Part shown: one piece after another, positions 46,171-56,480 of the stretch
Numbering within the stretch: position 1 is the stretch's first letter
Layout of the letters: each line of letters begins with the position of its first letter
NCBI RefSeq assembly: GCF_024139115.2
Contig: NC_085141.1
Coordinates: 397,818,042 to 397,882,041 of the forward strand
Direction of reading: 5' to 3'
Source: Armigeres subalbatus
Taxonomy: Eukaryota > Arthropoda > Insecta > Diptera > Culicidae
DNA: 64,000 bases
Translations under genes and position numbers: made by a program
The notes under the pieces: generated by a model
What the model saw: the letters and a program-made list of their open reading frames with translations, nothing else
Databases searched by the model: none
Told to the model about the DNA's origin: nothing

Positions 46171-47294
46171 TTATATTATTCTCTTCATTCTAACGTTCTC
46201 TTAATCAATCTATTTTTCTCTTTATTTCTTTATTTTCTTCATTCTCTTCACTCTATTCATTCACTTCATTCTTTTCATTATTTTTTAATTCTCTCAAATT
46301 TCTTCATACCCTACATCCTCCTTATTCTGTTTATTCCCTCCATTCTATCCATTCCCTTTATTCTCTGTGTTCTATTCATTCTCCTCATTCTTATCAATCT
46401 CTACATTATTATTATTCTTTTCATTCCCTTCATTCTCTACATGCTCTTCATTATCTTTATTCTATTGATTCTCTTTATTCTCTTCATTCTTTTCAATCTT
46501 TCATTGTCTTTATTGTCTTCAATCTTTTTATTTTTTACATTTTCATCAGTACATCATTATCTCCATTATTTTCATTGTCACCGTTCTCTTTTTCTTTTCA
46601 ATCTTTTTTTACTCTCCGTTGTCTCCATTCTTTCCATTCTCTTGATTCCCTTCATTCTCTTTACTCCCTTAATTTTCTATATTTCATTCGTCATATCATT
46701 CTCTTCATTTTCTTTACACTCTACATTCCCTTTATTCTCTTTATTCCCTCAAATTTGTTCATTCTCTTGATAATCTTCATTCTCTTCATCATTATCTCTA
46801 TTATCTCATTTATCTTCAGACTCTTAATTTTTGCAATCCCTTCGTTCTCTTCGTTCTCCTCATTTCGCTCATTCTCTTTAATCTCATATTGTTATCATTT
46901 TCTGCATTCTGTTTTTTTATCTTTATTGTATACGTTCTTTTAATTTTCATCATTCTTTTTTTTTCTTCATCTTCAATCATTCTCTTCATTATCTTCACTT
47001 CACACATTTTCTTCATTCTAACCTTTTTTTGTACTCTTCGATCTCAACATTCTCTTTATTTTCTCAATTATCTTCAATTGATTTATTTTTTACATTCTCT
47101 TTATTGTTTTCGTTAACTTCATTCTCTTCCTTTCTCCATTATCTTCAATCACTTCATTCTCTCCATCATCTTCTTTCTCTTCATTATCTTTATTTTCTGT
47201 ATTCTCTTCATTCTCGTTTTTCTGTTCGTCTTTTTTCTTTTCATTCGCTCTATTCTCTTCATTCTCTTTAGAGTCTAAATGCTCTTCATTGTTT

Positions 47295-47352
47295 TTTTTA
47301 TATCTTCATTAGCGAGATCTTCAACCCGAAGCGGACTAATCTCGTACGATCT
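47295..47352 (-). mobile_element. Diverged tiny poly(A) retroposon remnant
   Basis: A T-run followed by ATATCTTCATTAGCGAGATC, TTCAACCCGAAG and CGGACTAATCTCG matches in order the unit at 56084-56147 (GTCTTTATTAAGGAGAC, TTTCAGCCCGAGG, CTGGCTCGTCTC). It is the only such block in the pyrimidine tract. Confidence 0.5.
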
Positions 47353-48700
47353 TTTCATTCTCTTATTTTCTCACATTCTTATCATTCCATTGTTCCCTTT
47401 ATTCTTTTTGCTCTCTTCAATTCTTTTCATTCTCTTCATTCCTACCATTTTCTGAATTCTCTTCATTCTATCAATTCTCTTCATTTTTTTATTCCCTTCA
47501 TTCTCTTCATTTCTATTATTATCTTCATTTTTTCATCATCTTCATTTTATTTATTCTGTTCATTTTCACGAATCTCTTCATTCTAATGTTATTTTCATTA
47601 TTTTGACTCTTCATCTTCTTTTCATCCATTCTTCATCATCCATTCATTCTCCATTTGCTCGAAAACCTCTTCGTTCCTATCGTTTTCTTTATTCTTTTAA
47701 TTCTCTTCCTTCTACTCATTCTGTTGTTTCTTTGCCTTTTTCTCATTCTCTTCATACTTCTAATTTTCAACTTTTTCCCAATCTCTTACTACTCTTTCTT
47801 CTCGTCGTTCTCTTTATTCTCTCAATTCTCTTCATTTTCTTTATTCTCTTCCTTGTCTTCAATCTCTCAATTATCTTTTTCATCATTTCCATCAGTTTCT
47901 TATTTCCTTTATTTTTCCGATGTTTTTCTTCTTTATTTTCATTTCATTTAATTTCTTCATTAATTTCATTCTTTCTATTATCCGCGTTCTTTTCGTTTTT
48001 TTTCTGCATTCGTCTTCCATTTTTCTCTTTTCATTTTATCATTTCTCTTCTCTATTTACATTTCCTTAAATCTCTTTTTCCTTCATTATTTGAAATCGCT
48101 TAATGCTTTTCTATCTTTGTCTACATTCTCTCATTTATATTATTCACATTTTACACTACCAAACCATGCTCATGCAACTAATCAAATATCGTATTGTCCT
48201 TTATTCTCGCCTTTGCCTTCACTGATTTCATTCTCTCTTTTCTTTTCCTTGTCTCTATTTTCACCTTTCTGTTTATTATCTTCTTTCCATTAGTTCTCTC
48301 TTTCATATTTTTCTCTTCATTATTCATTCTCTTCATTTACGTTTTACTCTTCATTGTCAGTTAGTAATACTATTCACCCATTATATTTTCCTCAAAATCT
48401 CATTTTCTTCAATTTTGCTATTCTCTCATTTATTCTTTATTTTTTCATCCTCCACATTATCTTCACCTTCTCATATAAATGCTCTTTCTCTTCAATCTCT
48501 CCAATTCTCTCTTTATTCGTGTCATTGACTTCTTTCTCTTAACTATTCTCATTCTCTTCAGTCCTTCTAACCTTTATACTTATTTTTTTCAAATTCTCGT
48601 CTTTTTCTTTATTCTCTCCATATTGTTCATTATAATCAATGAATACCAGATTCCCTTGAACTCTTGCAAAAGTATTCAAAATTGATGACGACGTAAAAAT

Positions 48701-49363
48701 GAGTTGTCAACACTAAAAAGAATTTATTTAACTATTTCGAGTTTCGCAAATTAGTATCAAATCAGTTTTGATTACAAATATAAGAAAAACGATGGATTTT
48801 AGCCTTTGTTTTCGTGTTGAAAATATGAGCTTGAAAATAAACAAAAAACTCTAAAATATGGCAATCTGCGTGTAAAAACTGTTTGGTCCGGTTGCCCTTT
48901 CCGGCCACTGTTGCACCACGTAGCGGAACTGCAGTGTGGTCCCCACAGTCGGTCGTTTGGCTGATGATGGTGAAGCAAATAAAAACTTGCACTAATTACT
49001 GTTCGCATAACATCATTTTTCACTGGAACAGCGTGTGAGCGAGCGTGCGGAATGGAAAGTGGGAAAACTCCCGGACCGGAGGGATGGTCCTCGGTCGTTG
49101 TCGGAATGCGTTCCATTTATAATGGGAAAATAGGGGTCGCTTCGGTGCGGTGACTTGCTTTTACATAGATGCAAAAGGTCATCGGATGCAACAAACGTTG
49201 GCTTTGAGAAGGGTGAAAAAACTCTGCTGTTTTTTTTTCACTCACAGCTTTTTGGCGGACGGTTGTTTTTCAAGCTAGTGAGCAGCATTCGGGAGCTTAA
49301 ATTGTGTGATTTATGTCCTCCGCCAGACGGGGCGGGCATTATTGCTACAAATTTGGTACTTAC
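48701..49363. other. Intron-side DNA downstream of the tetraspanin exon
   Basis: GC content rises from 48870. Short overlapping ORFs on both strands show no domain, and no further tetraspanin exon is recognised here. The donor GTAAGT of the neighbouring exon opens into this stretch, so at least its right part is intronic if the exon call is right. Confidence 0.4.
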
Positions 49364-49561
49364 CGCGTACAGGGCTGTCGTGTGCTCCATCAGGGCGCTG
49401 CAGCACCCGAGGAACGAGAAGATCATGACCAGAGCACCGGTGCCGATTAGAATGTACACACCGATGTAGTACTCGTAGATATCCAGCAGGGCGACCCACT
49501 CATCGAAGCCGGGCTCGGCTCGGATGTAGATCGTGAAGGCGAACAGTCCGGCGCCGATGAT
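49364..49561 (-). CDS. Tetraspanin, single internal exon (end of TM1 to start of the third segment)
   Basis: On the - strand, 198 bases read IIGAGLFAFTIYIRAEPGFD, then EWVALLDIYEYYIGVYILIG and TGALVMIFSFLGCCSALMEH, ending TTALYA. They are bounded by a CTTTCAG acceptor before 49561 and a GTAAGTACC donor after 49364; both junctions fall between codons. The order is the end of transmembrane segment 1, a short extracellular loop with Asp/Glu and aromatic residues, then transmembrane segment 2 with the family's GCC-x-A-(L/I) signature on the cytoplasmic side. Tetraspanins are four-pass membrane scaffold proteins that organise receptors and integrins. Other exons, including the CCG-containing large loop, are not recognised in the window, so the introns are long. 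The subfamily cannot be told from 66 residues. Confidence 0.85.
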
Positions 49562-51978
49562 CTGAAAGTATAGAATATGAAGTTTTTAGTATGTAATGTT
49601 TGAATCGATTTTCATGGCTTACAATAGTGGAGCTGCTTTCCAGTCAAGTTTACGAATATCTTCGTTAATCAATGTTTGTAGAGTAATACAAATAACTTCC
49701 AAAAAGTTCCATTTTTTCCCTATATGCTAATTGGTAATAATAAGATGATTTCGATTGTACATATCACAAAGAATCGTGTGATATAAATGAACGAATTTGA
49801 AGATAAAACAAACATTTTTCCCTGGAGTTGAGATCTGTAATCTGAATCTGTAATAGAGTTTTGTACACGCTGGTGTTGTGGTCAATAAGCAATAATTTAA
49901 CAATAGTGTTTACAAAGCACAACGCAAATGATTTCGCTAAGAGGATTTGAAATATCTGATCCAAGTGTTTTTTTTATAGTTTCCAAAACATTCCCAACTT
50001 CTTAGCCAAACAAAGTTATAAACTCGTAAACATCTTAGTGATTAATTGCCGCCATCATCAACCGTCGAACTAATCCTCTTTTGTATGATCTCTCGTCATC
50101 GACTATTGTTTCCATTCCGCGAACACAGTTTCGAAAACTTGCTCCGATCATCTGAAACGGAAACTTAGTTTCCTCCCACAAAACCGAACCGGGAAAAATT
50201 TTATTGTTTCCATGAAAGCAAATCTTTTTGGCCCAAAAACAAGGGAATTAGTGGCAAATTTTAGCCGCCCCCTCCGTCGGTCGCCAGCCATATCGACCAG
50301 CAGCAGAGCCGAAATCCGCATTTGTGCGGACTCGCAACTTTCTCTTCTCCGCCACAGCTGACGGCGAACGCTGACTACGGATTGTGTTTTTATGACTGCA
50401 TCGAGTCGTGTCGGGCGGGCTGCCGGCCGCGAAGCGAAGATTTACGGCGTCATCGTCGTCGTCAAAGCGGGGAAATGACGAAAATTTTCGCTCCCTTTTT
50501 TCCGTACCGCGTGTGGAGGAGCCCGCTGCCGCCGCCAGACGGCTTCCTTCGATGGAGGAAGTGATTGTTGGAATAAATCCATCAAAATCGAAACAATCGT
50601 CCGATGAGTTTTGTTTCATCATCACGGAGGAGAATTGTGCTCAGGTTTTTTTTCCTTTCCTTCGCCGAATTGACTTGATTTGTTCCGATTGGCTTTTATC
50701 GATGGCGGTTGAAAAGAAGTTTCTTTCCGGTTCATTGTTGTGAAGTTTTTTTTTATAACTCTGGAAAGTCGTAAATGGGAATTCGCTTCAAGTTTTTCTG
50801 TTTCGTTCTTCGGTTGGTTTATTAGAACGGCTTTTGGTTTGATTTATTGCATATATTGTTTGAATTGCATTGCGAAGCATAAAGTACGGCTTCAATTAAT
50901 CAAACCGACACTTACGATTTATGAGCTCAATATAAGTGAAGAAAAGTTCCCCATCTTATATCACTGCCACTTTTAGTTTGATGTTTGATAGACATGACGC
51001 ACAACGAGTTTCAAAAATGGTTTGCATTGTCGCGATCAGCCGAATATCCCTTTTTAAGTCCTTTTAAAATCTTGTCCATGTTAAATTCAATTAATTTGAG
51101 GTAATAAAGCCAGTTAATTAAACAAAAAAATGTGCAAATTGTGGTAGAATTATTGATCGACCAATGGCAATTATTTCAAAACAGGTACGAATTCAGTTAA
51201 TTGTAATTGGTTGTTCATCAACAGAAACAGATTTAGCTCTTATTTGCATTCTTGAAACGAAAGGACATGATCTGGCGTGTTAATGTCGTTTTGAACAATA
51301 GTGAGCGAAGAGGGAATAATGGTGAGTTGCACAACTGTTATAGAAAAACGAGCAATGGGTAATGTTTTCAACATAACCGCGAGTAGACGTAGGACTTATA
51401 AACGTAACGTATTTACATTTAACTTCGTATTTTTGGATCTATGGAGTTTGATTATAGTATTGATATTGGAGACGGCAACTTACATGCTGTGTAAAATTAT
51501 TAGCAATTTGTTTATTCAAAACTTCTGGAAATACAACTAATAATTTAACATATAATTAGAATTGCTTTGTTTCTAACTGTTAAGCCATTATTAACTCCAG
51601 CAAATGCAGGGCATTTATAGATTTCTTATTGATGATAGTATTTGAAGTTTAAAAATCCAGTCCAGTTTAATAATACAACTTCTCAGAAAATGAAAAACAA
51701 AGAATAAGATAGTTTGTTTAAATATTCTTCTGGAAATTATTTTTTGCGGACTTTTTTAAAACATTCACATGTAATACAGCGAAATTTTCTAATGTTAAAT
51801 GGATATGACCTCTATTGCTGATTGTGCATATTTAATTGCTAATGCCTTTTGCAAATAAATGAAAGTAATTATTTTAATCAAAGTTTTATTTTTATCAGTG
51901 TAGTTTATTTTTTTTTGCTGGGGAATCAGAAATGTTATAGTATAACCATGTTTTAATGTACGTGTCGTAAATCCTGAA
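49562..51978. other. Unrecognised DNA upstream of the tetraspanin exon
   Basis: 50240-50640 is GC-rich with overlapping ORFs on both strands (up to 125 codons, including a DDDDD run from GTCGTC repeats) and no domain. It could be a regulatory region or untranslated exon. The rest is AT-rich with no supported gene. Confidence 0.4.
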
Positions 51979-54900
51979 GGAACTTTTGGAAAAATTCTCA
52001 GAGGAACTTCCTAAGGAATTCCTGGAGGAATTACTGGAGGAACTTCCGGAGGAATTGCTAGAAAAAAATCCGGAGGAATTATTGGGGGAGCTTCCGGAGG
52101 AATTCCTGGTGGAACTTCCGGAGGAATTCCTGGAGGAACTTTCCGAGGAATTCCTGGAAAACTTCCGGAGGAATTCCTGGGGGAACTTCCGGAGGAATTT
52201 CCGGAGGAATTCCTGGAGGAACTTCCGGAGGAATTCCTGGAGGAACTTCCGGAGGAATTCCTGGAGGAACTTCCGGAGGATCTTCCTGGAGGAACTTCCG
52301 GAGGATCTTCCTGGAAGAACTTCCGGAGGAATTCCTGGAGGAACTTCCGGAGGAATTCCTGGAGGAACTTCCGGAGGAATTCCTGGAGGAACTTCCGGAG
52401 GAATTCCTGGAGGAACTTCCGGAGGAATTCCTGGAGGAACTTCCGGAGGAATTCCTGGAGGAACTTCCGGAGGAATTCCTGGAGGAACTTCCGGAGGAAT
52501 TCCTGGAGGAACTTCCGGAGGAATTCCTGGAGGAACTTCCGGAGGAATTCCTGGAGGAACTTCCGGAGGAATTCCTGGAGGAACTTCCGGAGGAATTCCT
52601 GGAGGAACTTCCGGAGGAATTCCTGGAGGAACTTCCGGAGGAATTCCTGGAGGAACTTCCGGAGGAATTCCTGGAGGAACTTCCGGAGGAATTCCTGGAG
52701 GAACTTCCGGAGGAATTCCTGGAGGAACTTCCGGAGGAATTCCTGGAGGAACTTCCGGAGGAATTCCTGGAGCAACGTTCCGAGGAATTCCTGGAGGAAC
52801 TTCCGGAGGAATTCCTGGAGGAACTTCCGGAGGAATTCCTGGAGGAACTTCCGGAGGAATTCCTGGAGGAACTTCCGGAGGAATTCCTGGAGGAACTTCC
52901 GGAGGAATTCCTGGAGGAACTTCCGGAGGAATTCCTGGAGGAACTTCGGAGGAATTCCTGGAGGAACTTCCGGAGGAATTCCTGGAGGAACTTCCGGAGG
53001 AATTCCTGGAGGAACTTCCGGAGGAATTCCTGGAGGAACTTCGGAGGAATTCCTGGAGGAACTTCGGAGGAATTCCTGGAGGAACTTCCGGAGGAATTCC
53101 TGGAGGAACTTCCGAGGAATTCCTGGAGGAACTTCCGGAGGAATTCCTGGAGGAACTTCCGGAGGAATTCCTGGAGGAACTTCCGAGGAATTCCTGGAGG
53201 AACTTCCGGAGGAATTCCTGGAGGAACTTCCGGAGGAATTCCTGGAGGAACTTCGGAGGAATTCCTGGAGGAACTTCCGGAGGAATTCCTGGAGGAACTT
53301 CCGGAGGAATTCCTGGAGGAACTTCCGAGGAATTCCTGGAGGAACTTCCGGAGGAATTCCTGGAGGAACTTCCGGAGGAATTCCTGGAGGAACTTCCGGA
53401 GGAATTCCTGGAGGAACTTCCGGAGGAATTCCTGGAGGAACTTCCGGAGGAATTCCTGGAGGAACTTCCGGAGGAATTCCTGGAGGAACTTCGGAGGAAT
53501 TCCTGGAGGAACTTCCGGAGGAATTCCTGGAGGAACTTCCGGAGGAATTCCTGGAGGAACTTCCGAGGAATTCCTGGAGGAACTTCCGGAGGAATTCCTG
53601 GAGGAACTTCCGGAGGAATTCCTGGAGGAACTTCCGGAGGAATTCCTGGAGGAACTTCCGGAGGAATTCCTGGAGGAACTTCCGGAGGAATTCCTGGAGG
53701 AACTTCCGGAGGAATTCCTGGAGGAACTTCCGGAGGAATTCCTGGAGGAACTTCCGGAGGAATTCCTGGAGGAACTTCGGAGGAATTCCTGGAGGAACTT
53801 CCGGAGGAATTCCTGGAGGAACTTCCGAGGAATTCCTGGAGGAACTTCCGGAGGAATTCCTGGAGGAACTTCCGGAGGAATTCCTGGAGGAACTTCCGAG
53901 GAATTCCTGGAGGAACTTCCGGAGGAATTCCTGGAGGAACTTCCGGAGGAATTCCTGGAGGAACTTCCGGAGGAATTCCTGGAGGAACTTCCGGAGGAAT
54001 TCCTGGAGGAACTTCCGGAGGAATTCCTGGAGGAACTTCCGGAGGAATTCCTGGAGGAACTTCCGGAGGAATTCCTGGAGGAACTTCCGGAGGAATTCCT
54101 GGAGGAACTTCCGGAGGAATTCCTGGAGGAACTTCGGAGGAATTCCTGGAGGAACTTCCGGAGGAATTCCTGGAGGAACTTCCGGAGGAATTCCTGGAGG
54201 AACTTCCGAGGAATTCCTGGAGGAACTTCCGGAGGAATTCCTGGAGGAACTTCCGGAGGAATTCCTGGAGGAACTTCCGGAGGAATTCCTGGAGGAACTT
54301 CCGGAGGAATTCCTGGAGGAACTTCCGAGGAATTCCTGGAGGAACTTCCGGAGGAATTCCTGGAGGAACTTCCGGAGGAATTCCTGGAGGAACTTCCGGA
54401 GGAATTCCTGGAGGAACTTCCGGAGGAATTCCTGGAGGAACTTCGGAGGAATTCCTGGAGGAACTTCCGGAGGAATTCCTGGAGGAACTTCGGAGGAATT
54501 CCTGGAGGAACTTCCGGAGGAATTCCTGGAGGAACTTCCGGAGGAATTCCTGGAGGAACTTCGGAGGAATTCCTGGAGGAACTTCCGGAGGAATTCCTGG
54601 AGGAACTTCAGGAGGAATTCCTGGAGGAACTTCCGGAGGAATTCCTGGAGGAACTTCGGAGGAATTCCTGGAGGAACTTCCGGAGGAATTCCTGGAGGAA
54701 CTTCCGGAGGAATTCCTGGAGGAACTTCCGGAGGAATTCCTGGAGGAACTTCCGGAGGAATTCCTGGAGGAACTTCCGGAGGAATTCCTGGAGGAACTTC
54801 CGGAGGAATTCCTGGAGGAACTTCCGGAGGAATTCCTGGAGGAACTTCCGAGGAATTCCTGGAGGAACTTCCGGAGGAATTCCTGGAGGAACTTCCGGAG

Positions 54901-55757
54901 GAATTCCTGGAGGAACTTCCGGAGGAATTCCTGGAGGAACTTCGGAGGAATTCCTGGAGGAACTTCCGGAGGAATTCCTGGAGGAACTTCCGGAGGAATT
55001 CCTGGAGGAACTTCCGGAGGAATTCCTGGAGGAACTTCCGGAGGAATTCCTGGAGGAACTTCCGAGGAATTCCTGGAGGAACTTCCGGAGGAATTCCTGG
55101 AGGAACTTCCGGAGGAATTCCTGGAGGAACTTCCGGAGGAATTCCTGGAGGAACTTCCGGAGGAATTCCTGGAGGAACTTCCGGAGGAATTCCTGGAGGA
55201 ACTTCCGGAGGAATTCCTGGAGGAACTTCCGGAGGAATTCCTGGAGGAACTTCCGGAGGAATTCCTGGAGGAACTTCCGGAGGAATTCCTGGAGGAACTT
55301 CCGGAGGAGTTCCTGGAGGAACTTCCGGAGGAATTCCTGGAGGAACTCCGAGGAATTCCTGGAGGAACTCCGGAGGAGTTCCTGGATGAACTTCCGGAGG
55401 AATTCCTGGAGGAACTCGGAGGAATTCCTGGAGGAACCCGGAGGAATTCCTGGAGGAACCCAGAGGAATTCCTGGAGGAACCCGGAGGAATTCCTGGAGG
55501 AACCCGGAGGAATTCCTGGAGGAACCCGGAGGAGTTCCTGGAGGAACCCGCAGGAATACCTGGAGGAACCCGCAGGATTTCCTGGAGGATCCCGGAGGAA
55601 TTCCTGGAGGAACTCCGGAGGAATTCCTGGAGGAACTCCGAAGGAATTCCTGGAGGAACTCCGAAGGAATTCCTGGAGGAACTCCGAAGGAATTCTTGGA
55701 GGAACTCCGAAGGAACTCCTGGAGGAACTCCGAAGGAATTTCTGGAGAAACTGAAGG
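51979..55757. repeat. 24-bp satellite made of two 12-bp halves, about 3.8 kb
   Basis: Units are GAACTTCCGGAG followed by GAATTCCTGGAG; the halves differ at three positions, so the 24-mer arose from a 12-mer. There are on the order of 150 units. Most are identical over long runs, with 23-bp variants (ACTTCGGAGG or CTTCCGAGG) scattered through. The edges (51980-52320 and 55300-55757) are more diverged, with 21-24-bp units. All six reading frames of the unit lack stops, which explains ORFs of 1282 codons (+) and 1311 codons (-) over the same DNA. I do not regard either as a gene. Confidence 0.97.
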
Positions 55758-56480
55758 ATCGTTTTTTTGCGATGAAGAAAGGCAGCCAGATTATTGAAGG
55801 TGATTGCGCCGTGTATGGTAGCATAATCATCTAAATCCTTCCTGGTTTTCGAATCAAACGTTTGCTGAGGATACCTATAAGCAGAATGTTCCAATGTTCT
55901 CCAAGCTGCTCAGGATTCATAAATTTGCCTCAAACTTGTTTACTAGGCTTTGTAGATTCGTGGCTGGATTACGATTGAGAGTGACAAATTCAAGAAGAGA
56001 ATCCACATTGCTTCTAATGGTTCGTTTTCTGATAGTGATGACGTAGAACATTCAACGACACTAGTTAGTTGATGACATTGATTTTTTTTTTTTTTTTTTT
56101 TTGTCTTTATTAAGGAGACTTTCAGCCCGAGGCTGGCTCGTCTCCGGTGATGACATTGATTGTAATTGATTGACTAAACTGTAATCCGGCATTGAACAAC
56201 GATATTAAATAGCAGATATTAAAGTTTCTAAATATGGTTCAAACAAATCGGGAAATTTCAGCAATTTCTTATGTACCTACCTCTACAACGCTTAACTTTC
56301 AGTAGACGAACCTACGATGTAGTCCAAAAAAGTTGCGCTGCAGAATTGGTACTCTAACAGATAGTATCATTTAGTAATGTTCTATTGCGGTCAAAAAACA
56401 ATGTATGTTTAAATTTCTCTTCAAAGAGATTCTATAGAGCTACTTCGTCTAGGGTTTGACAAGAATTGAGCGTTTCTTTT
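55758..56480. other. Unique AT-rich DNA between satellite blocks
   Basis: No gene is supported. The block contains the tiny retroposon at 56084-56147. Confidence 0.5.
56084..56147 (-). mobile_element. Tiny poly(A)-tailed retroposon with 14-bp TSD
   Basis: On the - strand it reads CCGGAGACGAGCCAGCC, TCGGGCTGAAAGTCTCC, TTAATAAAGAC, then an A-run of about 20. A direct repeat TGATGACATTGATT flanks it (56070-56083 and 56148-56161). The GAGAC...GTCTC and CAGCC...GGCTG pairs make a hairpin. It is either a full tiny element or the 5'-truncated tail of a larger LINE or SINE. Confidence 0.8.

Larger units (their letters stand above)
43376..48700. repeat. 5.3-kb pyrimidine tract of TTCATTCTC type
   Basis: The + strand is dominated by C and T in irregular TTCATTCTC, TTTATTCTC and TTCATTATC words (9-bp habit). 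ORFs on the + strand are Phe/Ser/Leu/Ile-rich and those on the - strand are Lys/Met/Arg/Glu-rich; all are by-products. Interruptions are MITEs at 44308-44400 and 45769-46170, a block at about 44705-44870 that is unrecognised, and a retroposon remnant near 47297. Confidence 0.9.

Noticed and set aside
43333..48685. Many Phe/Leu/Ser-rich + strand ORFs and Lys/Met-rich - strand ORFs
   Set aside because: Codon content follows the TTCATTCTC pyrimidine tract; no non-repetitive coding block is present.
50248..50625. 125-codon - strand ORF with a DDDDD run
   Set aside because: The acidic run comes from GTCGTC repeats, the reverse strand is also open, and no family is recognised.
51895..55894. Very long ORFs on both strands (1311, 1282, 428 codons) as repetitive proteins
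   Set aside because: They coincide with a 24-bp satellite whose six frames all lack stops; opposite strands are equally open and 23-bp units freely rotate frames, so there is no sign of frame conservation.
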